Assembly: GCA_900466005.1 (NCBI GenBank)
Contig: UEGQ01000028.1
Coordinates: 1-36,080, forward strand
Source: Hyphomicrobiales bacterium
GTDB taxonomy: Bacteria; Pseudomonadota; Alphaproteobacteria; Rhizobiales; Rhizobiaceae
DNA length: 36,080 nt
Direction of reading: 5' to 3'
The notes below the pieces were generated by a model, which was given only the letters and a program-made list of their open reading frames with translations, searched no databases and was not told the origin of the DNA. This document shows, in pieces, positions 1 through 8,268 of the stretch (positions are counted from its first letter, which is position 1; the number at the start of each line of letters is the position of its first letter). Position numbers and translations under genes: made by a program.

Positions 1-1761
1 AGCGGCGGGGGTGGTGGTGGCCACAAGGGGTTCCACAAGCGCAGCGGGCCGGTGAACTTCGCCGCGAGCCTGGCACGCGCCATCGTCGTCATTCGCCGCA
101 ACATGGCGATCGTGATGGTCTTCACCGTCGCGATCAACGTGCTGCTGCTCGCGATCCCGCTCTATCTGTTCCAGATTTCCGACCGGGTGCTCACCAGCCG
201 CTCGATCGACACGCTCATCATGCTCACGATCGCGGTCATCGGGGCGGTGCTCCTTCAGGCCTTTCTCGACACCATTCGCCGTTTCATCCTGATGAGGACG
301 GCAGTCGAGCTCGAGGTGCAACTCGGCTCCCCGATCCTAAGCGCCGCCGCACGCGCCTCGCTGCACGGCACCGGCAAGGACTACCAGACGCTCCAGGACC
401 TGCAGCAATTGCGATCCTTCCTGACCTCGGGCACGCTGATCGCCTTTCTCGACGCACCGCTGATGCCGCTCTTCGTCGTGGTCGTCTATCTCGTCCACCC
501 GCATCTCGGCATGATCATCATGGCCTGCTGTGCGGTGCTCTTCGTGATCGCCTACCTGAACCAGAAATTCACGGCCCGCCACTTCGCGGACGCGAACGGC
601 TATCTCGGCCGCGCCAATTTCCATCTCGATTCGATGTCGCGCAATTCCCAGATCATCAATGCGCTCGCGATGATCCCGGAGGCGGTGAGGATGTGGGGGC
701 AGGAAACCGCGGGCTCCTTGAAGTCTCACGTCGCCGCCCAGGATCGGAACATCGTCTTCGCAGGGCTTTCCAAGGCCTGCCGCATGATGACGCAGATCAC
801 TCTCCTCGGTTGGGGTGCGCATTTGTCGCTCTCCGGCGAACTGACCGGCGGTATGGTGATCGCCGCCTCCATCATTTCCGGGCGTGCGCTCGCGCCGATC
901 GAGGGGGCGATCGAGGGCTGGAACCAGTTCAACAAGTCGGCCGCCGCCTATGGCCGCATCAAGCAGCTGCTCGTCAGCTCGCCGCTCAATTTCCCGCGGC
1001 TGCGGCTTCCGAACCCCGAGGGTCGCCTCGACGTCGAGCGCGTGCTTTTCGTGCCGCCGCCGCAGAAGAAAGTGATCCTGAATGGCATCTCCTTCTCTCT
1101 CAAGAAGGGCGAGGCGCTCGCCATCATCGGCAATTCCGGTTCCGGCAAGACGACGCTCGGCAAGATGCTCGTCGGCTCGATCCTGCCGACCTCGGGCAAT
1201 GTGCGGCTCGACCTCATGGATCTCCGCAACTGGGACCAGCGGCAGTTCGGCGAGAGCATCGGCTACCTGCCGCAGGACGTGCAGCTCTTCCCCGGCACGA
1301 TCAAGGCAAATATCAGCCGCATGCGTGACGACGTCGACGATCGCCAGATCTACGAGGCGGCGGTGCTCGCCGACGTGCACGAGCTGATCGCAACCTTCCC
1401 GCAGGGCTACGAGACGGTGGTCGCCGCCGACGGTGCGCCGCTTTCCGGCGGGCAGAAGCAACGCATTGCGCTGGCCCGCGCCTTCTTCGGCAATCCGAAA
1501 TTCGTCGTTCTCGACGAACCGAACTCAAATCTCGACACCCAGGGCGAGGCCGCCCTCGCCAAGGCCCTGCTGCATGCGAAGAAGCAGGGGATCACCACCG
1601 TCACGATCACGCAGCGCCCGTCGCTCCTTCAGGCCGTCGACAAGATACTGGTGCTGAAGGATGGCACGGTCGCGATGTTCGGAGAGCGCGTCGAGGTGCT
1701 GAAAGCACTGTCGAAGAACAACGGCGGCGATGCCGGACAAAAGACCATCGAGGGCAGGTGA
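1..1761 (+). CDS. Type I secretion ABC transporter, PrtD family (5' end probably outside window)
   Basis: Inner-membrane exporter ATPase of a type I secretion system, fused membrane and ATPase domains, no C39 peptidase domain. Frame 1 is open from base 1 and reads a glycine-rich stretch (GGGGGGHKGFHKR) before the GTG at 52, which lacks a convincing ribosome site, so the true start is probably upstream of the window. Counting from that GTG (569 residues), hydrophobic segments occupy about 1-300 and the nucleotide-binding domain about 330-560, with Walker A GNSGSGKTT, Q-loop YLPQD, signature LSGGQKQR and Walker B VVLDEP with the catalytic Glu. The switch position normally His (ITHRPS) is Gln: codon CAG at 1612-1614, residue 521. 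The membrane fusion gene follows after 3 bases, so the two are co-translated. No RTX-like substrate or TolC gene is in the window. The family call is firm; the substrate is unknown. Confidence 0.92.
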   Translation, partial: SGGGGGGHKGFHKRSGPVNFAASLARAIVVIRRNMAIVMVFTVAINVLLLAIPLYLFQISDRVLTSRSIDTLIMLTIAVIGAVLLQAFLDTIRRFILMRTAVELEVQLGSPILSAAARASLHGTGKDYQTLQDLQQLRSFLTSGTLIAFLDAPLMPLFVVVVYLVHPHLGMIIMACCAVLFVIAYLNQKFTARHFADANGYLGRANFHLDSMSRNSQIINALAMIPEAVRMWGQETAGSLKSHVAAQDRNIVFAGLSKACRMMTQITLLGWGAHLSLSGELTGGMVIAASIISGRALAPIEGAIEGWNQFNKSAAAYGRIKQLLVSSPLNFPRLRLPNPEGRLDVERVLFVPPPQKKVILNGISFSLKKGEALAIIGNSGSGKTTLGKMLVGSILPTSGNVRLDLMDLRNWDQRQFGESIGYLPQDVQLFPGTIKANISRMRDDVDDRQIYEAAVLADVHELIATFPQGYETVVAADGAPLSGGQKQRIALARAFFGNPKFVVLDEPNSNLDTQGEAALAKALLHAKKQGITTVTITQRPSLLQAVDKILVLKDGTVAMFGERVEVLKALSKNNGGDAGQKTIEGR

Positions 1762-1764
1762 GCC

Positions 1765-3114
1765 ATGACACGCGATATCAAAACCAGGGATGGTTCCGGT
1801 CAGGTCGAGTGGTACAGTGACGTGCCGCGCTCGATCCGCCTTCACACCGTGATCGGGCTCGGCGTTCTGCTGAGCACCTTCGGCGGCTTCGGGCTCTGGG
1901 CGGCGACGGCGCCCCTTGCTTCCGCGATCATCGCGCAGGGCAGCTTCGTCGCCACCGGCAACAACAAGATCATCCAGCATCTCGAAGGCGGCATCATCAA
2001 GGAGATGCGGGTCAACGAAGGCGACGTCGTCAAGGAAGGGGATGTGCTGCTGACGCTCGATCCGACCGCGGCCTTCGCCAACGAACGCATGGTGAACCTG
2101 AAGCGCCTGCGGCTCGAGGCGGTGGTCGCCCGCCTGAGGGCCGAGGCGGAAGGTGCCAGGCAGTTCAAGATTCCGAAGATCGTCATGGACGAGGCGAGCG
2201 ACCCCGACGTCAACACGATCATCCAGAGCCAGAACGTCATCTTCCATAGCAAGCAAGTGAAGCTCGAGGAGCAACTCAACCTCATCGAGAAGAACATCAA
2301 GTCGCTGGAATTCCGCTTCACCGGCTATGAGGGGCAGAGGCGGGCTTTCGAGCGGCAGCTCGCCCTGTTGGAGGAAGAGCGCGATTCCAAGGCCAGGCTC
2401 GTTAATGTCGGATACATGCGCAAGATGGACCTGCTGGCGATCGAACGCGCGATTGCCGACGCCATGGGCGACATCTCCCGCTTGCAGGGAGAGATGAACG
2501 AAAGCGAAGCGCAAATCGCGCGGTTCCGGCAAGAGGCGGTCATCGCGATCAATGCGAACAAGCAGGCCGCACTCGACGCGCTCGAAACAGCCGCATCCGA
2601 TCTCGACAGCATTCGCGAACAGATGCACGAGGTGGCGGGCGTTCTCGAACGGACCGTCATCCGGTCGCCGGTCACGGGTACGGTCGTGCGCTCCTACTAC
2701 CACACCGCCGGCGGCGTCATCACCACCGGCAAGCCGATCATGGAGATCCTGCCGGCCGGGGTGCCGCTGATCATCGAGGCTCAGGTGCTGCGAACCTCGA
2801 TCGACCAGGTGCGCGAAGGCCAGACCGCGGCCATCCGCCTCTCGGCCCTCAACCGCCGAACGACGCCGGTGCTAGACGGCAAGGTCTTCTACGTTTCAGC
2901 GGACTCGATCGACGAAGGCTCGATAGCGGCTCCACGCGACGTCTACATCGTGCGCGTCGCGCTCTCCGAGGCGGAGATGGCGCGCGTGCACGACTTTCAT
3001 CCCGTTCCAGGCATGCCGGCCGACGTGCTGATCCAGACTTCGGAGAGGACCTTCTTCGAGTACATCACGAAGCCGATCACCGACAGCATGTCACGGGCGT
3101 TCAAGGAGCGCTGA
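1765..3114 (+). CDS. HlyD/PrtE-family type I secretion membrane fusion protein
   Basis: Periplasmic adaptor that would join the preceding ATPase to an outer-membrane TolC-type channel. The protein has 449 residues, a usual length for the PrtE group. Visible parts in order are a short cytoplasmic tail, one membrane segment at about residues 28-55, a lipoyl-like half motif (GGIIKEMRVNEGDVVKEGD, about 75-95), a long charged helical stretch at about 105-290 that should form the coiled-coil hairpin, the second lipoyl half (VIRSPVTGTVV, about 300) and a C-terminal beta-rich domain. The ATG is 3 bases after the ATPase stop, so translational coupling is likely. It ends about 20 bases before the next small gene. 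The function follows from the family; the exported protein is not known. Confidence 0.92.
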   Translation: MTRDIKTRDGSGQVEWYSDVPRSIRLHTVIGLGVLLSTFGGFGLWAATAPLASAIIAQGSFVATGNNKIIQHLEGGIIKEMRVNEGDVVKEGDVLLTLDPTAAFANERMVNLKRLRLEAVVARLRAEAEGARQFKIPKIVMDEASDPDVNTIIQSQNVIFHSKQVKLEEQLNLIEKNIKSLEFRFTGYEGQRRAFERQLALLEEERDSKARLVNVGYMRKMDLLAIERAIADAMGDISRLQGEMNESEAQIARFRQEAVIAINANKQAALDALETAASDLDSIREQMHEVAGVLERTVIRSPVTGTVVRSYYHTAGGVITTGKPIMEILPAGVPLIIEAQVLRTSIDQVREGQTAAIRLSALNRRTTPVLDGKVFYVSADSIDEGSIAAPRDVYIVRVALSEAEMARVHDFHPVPGMPADVLIQTSERTFFEYITKPITDSMSRAFKER

Positions 3115-3136
3115 GGCCGATGACAGGGAGGGCGCC

Positions 3137-3628
3137 ATGGGCAGTATGACCGATGTCCTGCTGAGAGTAGGGCGGCTCAACTATGTCTGGACGAATACCG
3201 AGAGCCTGCTGATCTACATCATCGCCCACATGCTGGCGGTGGACAAGGAGACGGCCGTCGTAGTGTTCCTGACGCTCAACACCACCCGTGCCCGCATCGA
3301 CCTCGTGGAGCGGCTTGCCAAGCGCGCAGCCACGCCAGCCGCCGAACGGGAGATCGTCCTCGCTCTGATGGCGCGGCTGAAGAGGGAGGCGAGGGTCCGC
3401 AACAAATACAACCACAGCATCTATTCCTTCGATGAGCGCGGCGACATCTCCAGCACCCAGCTGATGCGCCTCGTCGAGACCGACAGCGAAATCCGATACG
3501 GCAAGGTCGAGCAGATGGACGCACGGGAACTGCGCCAGCTCGAACGATCGATCGCCGAGATCGCAGAGATCAGCAAGGCGCTCTGGACCTTCATCCATGC
3601 GAGCCCACGCCTGCGGGGAGAGCTGTAA
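3137..3628 (+). CDS. Small helical protein with a HEPN-like RNxxxH motif
   Basis: A 163-residue protein without signal peptide or membrane anchor. Most of it should be alpha-helical. Residues 88-93 read RNKYNH, which fits the R-polar-xxx-H signature of HEPN ribonucleases and HEPN-like proteins, preceded by a helix of the expected kind (ALMARLKREARV) and followed by an acidic turn. The start is the ATG at 3137, with GGGAGG about 6 bases upstream; another ATG at 3120 is in a different frame. It lies 22 bases after the fusion-protein gene on the same strand and is probably in the same transcript. No partner antitoxin such as an MNT nucleotidyltransferase is adjacent. The motif is seen; assignment to the HEPN fold is inference and RNase activity is untested. 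It could simply be a conserved rhizobial hypothetical protein. Confidence 0.75.
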   Translation: MGSMTDVLLRVGRLNYVWTNTESLLIYIIAHMLAVDKETAVVVFLTLNTTRARIDLVERLAKRAATPAAEREIVLALMARLKREARVRNKYNHSIYSFDERGDISSTQLMRLVETDSEIRYGKVEQMDARELRQLERSIAEIAEISKALWTFIHASPRLRGEL

Positions 3629-3750
3629 ATGGCCGGTGCTCTCTGCCCCCGAACCCGTATTCCGCCTCCGCCGCGCCCCGCCCGGCGGCAGTCCCTTCGA
3701 ACCTTTGTTCCTCCGATTGTTGTAACGCGTCACGGGAAGGATGAAGTGCC

Positions 3751-5391
3751 ATGCTGATCGACGTCATAGATACGCCACAGGCCTTCGAGGCCGTTCGCCC
3801 GCAATGGGAAGAGGTTTTCGAGGCCGATCCCCATGCCCAGCATTTCCTCTCCTGGGTCTGGCTCAACCGCTATCTCGGACGTCGCCGCCGCTGGTTCATC
3901 CTGGCGCTCCGGGAAAATGTGGACGCCCCCTATGTCGCCTTCTTTCCGCTTCGTCTGCAGACGAAGCGGGACAAGGACGGGTTCTTCTATGACGAGATCA
4001 TCATGGCGGGCAATTATGCCGCCGATTATACCGGCTTCATCGCCGATCCGGCCTTCGAGGACCGGGCGGTCGCGGGCTTTGCGGCCTATCTGAAGCACCA
4101 GAACTGGACCGAGATCAAGTTCGACTACTTCGGCGGCCCTCCCTCCCGGAGGGTAGCCCTGGTCAAGGCGCTGCAGGGACCCGAGGTGATGTTCCGCGAC
4201 AGCAAACGTTCGAGCCCGAACAACATCGACAACTGCCTCTGCCCGGTCATCACTCTGCCCGAGACATGGGAAACCTACCTCGAACAGCACATGAGTGCCC
4301 AGACACGACAGAAGTTGCGGCGCTTCCTGCGCAAGGTGGAAGGCGATCCGGCCTATCGCATCACTTGGGCGACCCCTGAGACGATCGACCGCGACCTCGA
4401 CATCCTTTTCGATTTCTGGCGCATCCGTTGGCAACCCCAGAAGGGTGCGGAGATGACGGAGCGGTTGATCAGGGCCTCGCGCGAAATGCTGATGGACTGT
4501 TTCGCCGACGGCAACCTCGACGTGCCGGTGCTGTGGTACGAGGATCGTCCGCTCGGCGCACTCGCAAACATCATCGACCGGCAGAAGAAGGCCGTGCTCT
4601 TCTACATCACGGGTCGGGACGAAGAGTGGAAGCTGCCCTCGCCGGGCCTTGTGCTCCACGGCACCTGTATTCGTCGGGCGATCGGCGAGGGCTTTCGTTT
4701 CTACGATTTCCTGCGCGGCAACGAACCCTACAAGTACATGTTCGGCGTCGAGGAGCGGCCGATCAGTTGCACGCTCTTTCGCACCCGCGACGGCCGCAAT
4801 CTCGGCGGCGTGCTCAATTCACGCAGCATCCGCCACGTCTACGAGATGTCGCTCGACCACTATCACACGGGAAAGAAGGGCGATGCGGAGATCGGCTTCC
4901 GGCAGATCCTGCAATCGGCGCCGGCACACCGCGGAGCGGAGTTCGGGCTCGCCAACCTGATGTTCGAGAAGGGTGACCTCGCGGCGGCGGAGGCGTCCTA
5001 CCGATCCCTCGTGCCACGGCTTGCCGATCCGGCGCCGGTGCTCGTGCGCCTCGGCGACGTGCTGCTCGCAACGGGGCGCAACGGCGAAGCGGCCGAAGCC
5101 TTCCGCGACATCTGCCGGAAGGCGCCGGGTCATCGCGAGGCGCGGTACAAATGGGGCGTCGCGCTCGTCGCCGAGAAGCGCTTCAACGACGCAGCGGCCG
5201 TGCTCGAACCCCTCGTCGCTCTGCCGTCGGCAGAAGACAGCGGTCGGCGCTATGCCGAGAAGGCCCGTGCGCTCATCCTGCGGATTGCACCGGCACTGAC
5301 GCCAACGGCGCCGCGTGTGTTCAAGGCGGCAACGCCGGCCTTCCTCGGACCCGAGGTCTTTTCGCAGTCGCCGGTTCCGCTTCCCGTCTGA
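3751..5391 (+). CDS. GNAT-fold (Acetyltransf_6, CelD/BioF2-like) protein with C-terminal TPR repeats
   Basis: A 546-residue cytoplasmic protein of two parts. Residues 1 to about 350 resemble the Acetyltransf_6/CelD-like double GNAT fold, including the block YDFLRGNEPYKYMFG at about 318-332, which is typical of that family, and an earlier SWVWLNRYL block near residue 32. From about 365 to 500 there are degenerate tetratricopeptide repeats (A-x-F-x-x-x-L/A patterns such as GRNGEAAEAFRDICRKAPGH). Members of this family are often found with exopolysaccharide or cellulose genes and presumably transfer an acyl group, but no substrate can be read here. The ATG at 3751 follows GGGAAGGATG. A 122-base gap separates it from the upstream gene, so it may have its own promoter. 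It converges on the GntR gene with only 9 bases between the stops. Confidence 0.85.
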   Translation: MLIDVIDTPQAFEAVRPQWEEVFEADPHAQHFLSWVWLNRYLGRRRRWFILALRENVDAPYVAFFPLRLQTKRDKDGFFYDEIIMAGNYAADYTGFIADPAFEDRAVAGFAAYLKHQNWTEIKFDYFGGPPSRRVALVKALQGPEVMFRDSKRSSPNNIDNCLCPVITLPETWETYLEQHMSAQTRQKLRRFLRKVEGDPAYRITWATPETIDRDLDILFDFWRIRWQPQKGAEMTERLIRASREMLMDCFADGNLDVPVLWYEDRPLGALANIIDRQKKAVLFYITGRDEEWKLPSPGLVLHGTCIRRAIGEGFRFYDFLRGNEPYKYMFGVEERPISCTLFRTRDGRNLGGVLNSRSIRHVYEMSLDHYHTGKKGDAEIGFRQILQSAPAHRGAEFGLANLMFEKGDLAAAEASYRSLVPRLADPAPVLVRLGDVLLATGRNGEAAEAFRDICRKAPGHREARYKWGVALVAEKRFNDAAAVLEPLVALPSAEDSGRRYAEKARALILRIAPALTPTAPRVFKAATPAFLGPEVFSQSPVPLPV

Positions 5392-5400
5392 GCAATGCGC

Positions 5401-6189
5401 TCAGGCGGGCGAGTCCGACCGGGCGGTCTCCATGGAAAGGTCGAGCATGCGGCCTTCGAAGAGCCGGTCGCGCGATCCTTCGAGGTGCTTGCGCATCGCC
5501 TCGCGGGCGTCTTCCGCACGACCTTCGGCGATCGCCCGATAGATCGTGTTGTGTTCCTCGTAGACCTGCTCGAGCCCGAGCTTCGGACCGAGGAGCGAGA
5601 GCCCGTGCAGGTGCATGCCGACGGCGATATGAGCCTTCAGGGCATCCATCGAAGCCGTATAATAGTGGTTGTTGGCCGCCTCGGTGACTGCGCGGTGGAA
5701 GACGAAGTCGGCATCGGTGCGATGGAGCTGGTGGCTCGTTGCCTCGCGCAATTCCGCAAGCGCTGCCGCGATCTTCTGGAGGGTCGCCTCGTCGCGGCGC
5801 TTTGCCGCGAAATAGGCGGCGGCCGGTTCGATCGTCAGGCGGAACTCGTAGCAGCGCTGGATGTCGGCGATCGTCTTGACGGGCGAATAGGAGAGCTGTG
5901 CAGCGGGCGAGCCCTGTGCACTGACGAAGGTCCCCGCACCCTGGCGGGCATAGACTATCCCCTGCTCGCGAAGCCGCGCCAGCGCATCGCGGACAACGGG
6001 CCGCGAGACACCGAGCTGCGAGGCGAGCTCATGCTCTCCGGGCAGGCGTGAATCCGCGGGATAGTTGCCGGCGCGGATGCGCTCCAGCAACTGGTCGACC
6101 ACCCGGTCAACGAGTCTGACCGCCTTGCCGCGTTCCGGCTTCGACGGGCTCGTCTCCACATTCAGGACCGAGCTTTCCGGTTCACCCAA
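5401..6189 (-). CDS. FadR-subfamily GntR transcriptional regulator
   Basis: A 262-residue regulator. The N-terminal winged helix (about residues 25-95) contains SRLPGEHELASQLGVSRPVVRDALARL, split here as SRLPGEHELASQ and LGVSRPVVRDALARL, and the wing RQGAGTFV. The rest is an all-helical FCD ligand domain with acidic and His residues (DADFVFHRAV, EEHNTIY, RKHLEGS) expected to bind metal or an acid ligand. The proposed start is TTG at 6189, preceded by GAGGAGA at a normal distance and overlapping the kinase stop by 8 bases; no ATG is available in frame nearby, though a GTG about 10 codons in is possible. It is last in the importer-kinase transcript, which suggests it regulates this catabolic locus and responds to a pathway sugar acid. 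Confidence 0.9.
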   Translation of the reverse strand: MGEPESSVLNVETSPSKPERGKAVRLVDRVVDQLLERIRAGNYPADSRLPGEHELASQLGVSRPVVRDALARLREQGIVYARQGAGTFVSAQGSPAAQLSYSPVKTIADIQRCYEFRLTIEPAAAYFAAKRRDEATLQKIAAALAELREATSHQLHRTDADFVFHRAVTEAANNHYYTASMDALKAHIAVGMHLHGLSLLGPKLGLEQVYEEHNTIYRAIAEGRAEDAREAMRKHLEGSRDRLFEGRMLDLSMETARSDSPA

Positions 6190-7279
6190 TGCTTGTCTCC
6201 TCGTTCAAATGCGGTACCCGCGAGCTTTCTGCCACGAGCGCCAAAAGACTGTCCGCGGTCCCGAAGCCGCCCGATTTCACCGCGCAGCGAAAAGTGCGGC
6301 CGTCCGTTCCCGTTACCTCGAACCAGGGGATACCCGGCTCGATCTCCCCCTGCGGACGGACAAGCTCTATGCCGAGCCGATCGAGGACGGCAAGTGCCGT
6401 GTCTCCCCCGCCGAGCATAAGCATGTCCGGCTTCGTCCGGTCTATCACGGATTGAAGGCCTGCGGCAAAGCGCCGAGCGACGCCTGCGCCGTCCGCTTCG
6501 ATCGCACCGGTGCAGCGGAAGAGCGCCGGTAGGGCGATCGATGCCGGATCGTCCATGATCTCCCCCATCGGCGCGTCCCCGACATGCCGCAGCCAGCGGC
6601 TCTCTTCGAGGCGGACGATCTGCGCTGCGGTGATCGGATCGCGCGAGCCGAAGGCGAAGAGGGTCCGCCCGGTCGGAACAAACAGGGTCGACTTCTGCTC
6701 CCTCTCATGACCGAGAAGGCGCGCCAGCGCGGCGCCGACCCCGCGGGCGCCGACGGCGAGCGTGGTCATCCAGTCATGGGCGCGGACGATGCCGTCGAGA
6801 TCGGCATCGCTTGCCGCATCCGCGATCGTCAGGGGCAGAGCCGTCCTTCCAAACACCGCGCCGATCGAGAGAGGCGTGTCGACGCCACGTCCGACAACCA
6901 TCCCGGCCTTGGTGAAGCGCTGCTGGTCGGGGATGGCTGGCGCGATCACCATAAAAGTCCGACCGAAGACGTCGGCGAGTGCCTCGCACTCCACCGCGAC
7001 GTTTCCCTTCAGCCGAGAGTCGATCTTCTTCATGACGATGCGAGGAGCGAGCGGCGCGATCGCAATCGCCGCCTCCCGGATCCGCTCCGCCGCTTCCATC
7101 TCCGTGAGTGCGCGGGAGGCGGTATTGACCACCAGCACGTCGGTCTCGCAATTCCGCGCGTCGGCGAGATGCCGGCTGTCCAGCGCGACCGTGACCGACA
7201 GGCCGCGCGCGACGAAGGGCGTTCCGGTGTCGAGCGCGCCGGTGAGATCGTCGGCGAGGATCGCGATCTTCAGCGTCAT
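6182..7279 (-). CDS. Four-carbon acid sugar kinase family protein (DUF1537)
   Basis: A 365-residue kinase of the DUF1537 family (DtnK/LtnK/DenK/OtnK group), which phosphorylates sugar acids such as threonate or erythronate at C4. The N-terminal substrate domain begins KIAILADDLTGALDTG, and the C-terminal nucleotide domain carries LMLGGGDTA and KSGGFG, both family hallmarks. The start is the ATG at 7279, whose ATGA overlaps the stop of the upstream ATPase gene; the frame remains open further upstream but that part lies inside the ATPase gene. In known pathways this enzyme works with a PdxA2 dehydrogenase, and one is encoded at 16679-17671 on the other arm of the locus. The exact acid sugar cannot be read from the sequence. 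Confidence 0.93.
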   Translation of the reverse strand: MTLKIAILADDLTGALDTGTPFVARGLSVTVALDSRHLADARNCETDVLVVNTASRALTEMEAAERIREAAIAIAPLAPRIVMKKIDSRLKGNVAVECEALADVFGRTFMVIAPAIPDQQRFTKAGMVVGRGVDTPLSIGAVFGRTALPLTIADAASDADLDGIVRAHDWMTTLAVGARGVGAALARLLGHEREQKSTLFVPTGRTLFAFGSRDPITAAQIVRLEESRWLRHVGDAPMGEIMDDPASIALPALFRCTGAIEADGAGVARRFAAGLQSVIDRTKPDMLMLGGGDTALAVLDRLGIELVRPQGEIEPGIPWFEVTGTDGRTFRCAVKSGGFGTADSLLALVAESSRVPHLNEETSIG

Positions 7280-8268
7280 GAAGGTGCTCCGGCCTCCACG
7301 GCATGGCAGGCGACGTAATGGCCTGGCCGCGCCTCCCGCCAGGCGGGGATCTTGGCCGAGCAAACGCTCATGGCGATCGGGCAGCGGGTATGGAAGCGGC
7401 AACCCGACGGCGGATCGAGGGGGCTCGGCACATCACCCTGAAGGATCTGGCGCTGGCGTGTCCGCTCGTGGGCGGGATTGGTCTCCGGAACGGCCGACAG
7501 CAGCGCCTTCGTGTAAGGGTGCAGCGGCTCGCCGAACAGGTCCTCGCGGCTTGCAAGCTCGGCGAGGCGGCCGAGATACATGACACCGACGCGTGTGCTG
7601 ATGTGGCGGACGACCGCGAGGTCATGGGCGATGAAGAGATAGGTGAGCCCGTACTTTTCCTGCAGGTCGAGCAGCAGGTTGATGATCTGGGCCTGGATCG
7701 AGACGTCGAGTGCCGAGATTGCCTCGTCGCAGACGATGAATTTCGGCTGGCAGGCGAGAGCACGGGCGATCACCACACGCTGGCGCTGGCCGCCGGAGAG
7801 CTCGTGCGGGTAGCGCTGCGCGAACCGTGCCGGCAGGCCGACATCGGCAAGCAGGGCCGCAACCTTGTCTTTGACCTCGGCCTTGCCCGCCAGCTTGTGG
7901 AAGAGGATCGGCTCGCCGATCGCCTCGCCGATCGTCATGCGCGGATTGAGCGTCGAATAGGGATCCTGGAAGACGATCTGCAGGTCGCGCCGGAAGGGGC
8001 GCATCTCCCTCTCGTCGAGTTCGGCGAGGTTCTGCCCGCGATAGAGCACCTTGCCGCTCGTCGCGCGATAGAGATTGAGGATGGTGAAGCCGGTCGTCGA
8101 CTTGCCGCAGCCGGACTCGCCGACGAGGCTCAGCGTCTCCCCCTCCATGATGGAAAGGTCGATGTCGTCAAGCGCGTAAACCGTTGCGGCCTTCTCTCCG
8201 AAGGCGCCGAGACGCACATGGAAGTGCTTGACCAGGTTTTCGATCTTCAGAAGCGGTTCGGCACCCAT
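7276..8268 (-). CDS. Dipeptide/oligopeptide-type ABC transporter ATP-binding protein (OppF/DppF-like)
   Basis: A 330-residue cytoplasmic ATPase. It has Walker A GESGCGKST, Q-loop FQDPYSTLNPRMTI (the usual OppF block), signature LSGGQRQRVVIARAL, Walker B FIVCDEAISALDVS and H-loop IAHDLAVV. The C-terminal oligopeptide-transporter extension has three closely spaced cysteines in PPSGCRFHTRCPIAMSVC, typical of the family. The start is the ATG at 8268, which overlaps the previous stop as ATGA; a TTG just before it is less likely. Walker B reads CDEAISALD rather than DEPTSALD, a variation common in OppF proteins. It would pair with the OppD-like ATPase encoded immediately upstream to drive the importer. 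Confidence 0.95.
   Translation of the reverse strand: MGAEPLLKIENLVKHFHVRLGAFGEKAATVYALDDIDLSIMEGETLSLVGESGCGKSTTGFTILNLYRATSGKVLYRGQNLAELDEREMRPFRRDLQIVFQDPYSTLNPRMTIGEAIGEPILFHKLAGKAEVKDKVAALLADVGLPARFAQRYPHELSGGQRQRVVIARALACQPKFIVCDEAISALDVSIQAQIINLLLDLQEKYGLTYLFIAHDLAVVRHISTRVGVMYLGRLAELASREDLFGEPLHPYTKALLSAVPETNPAHERTRQRQILQGDVPSPLDPPSGCRFHTRCPIAMSVCSAKIPAWREARPGHYVACHAVEAGAPS

Noticed and set aside
5395..6051. A 218-codon plus frame opposite the GntR gene
   Set aside because: The minus strand encodes a complete wHTH-FCD regulator with a ribosome site.
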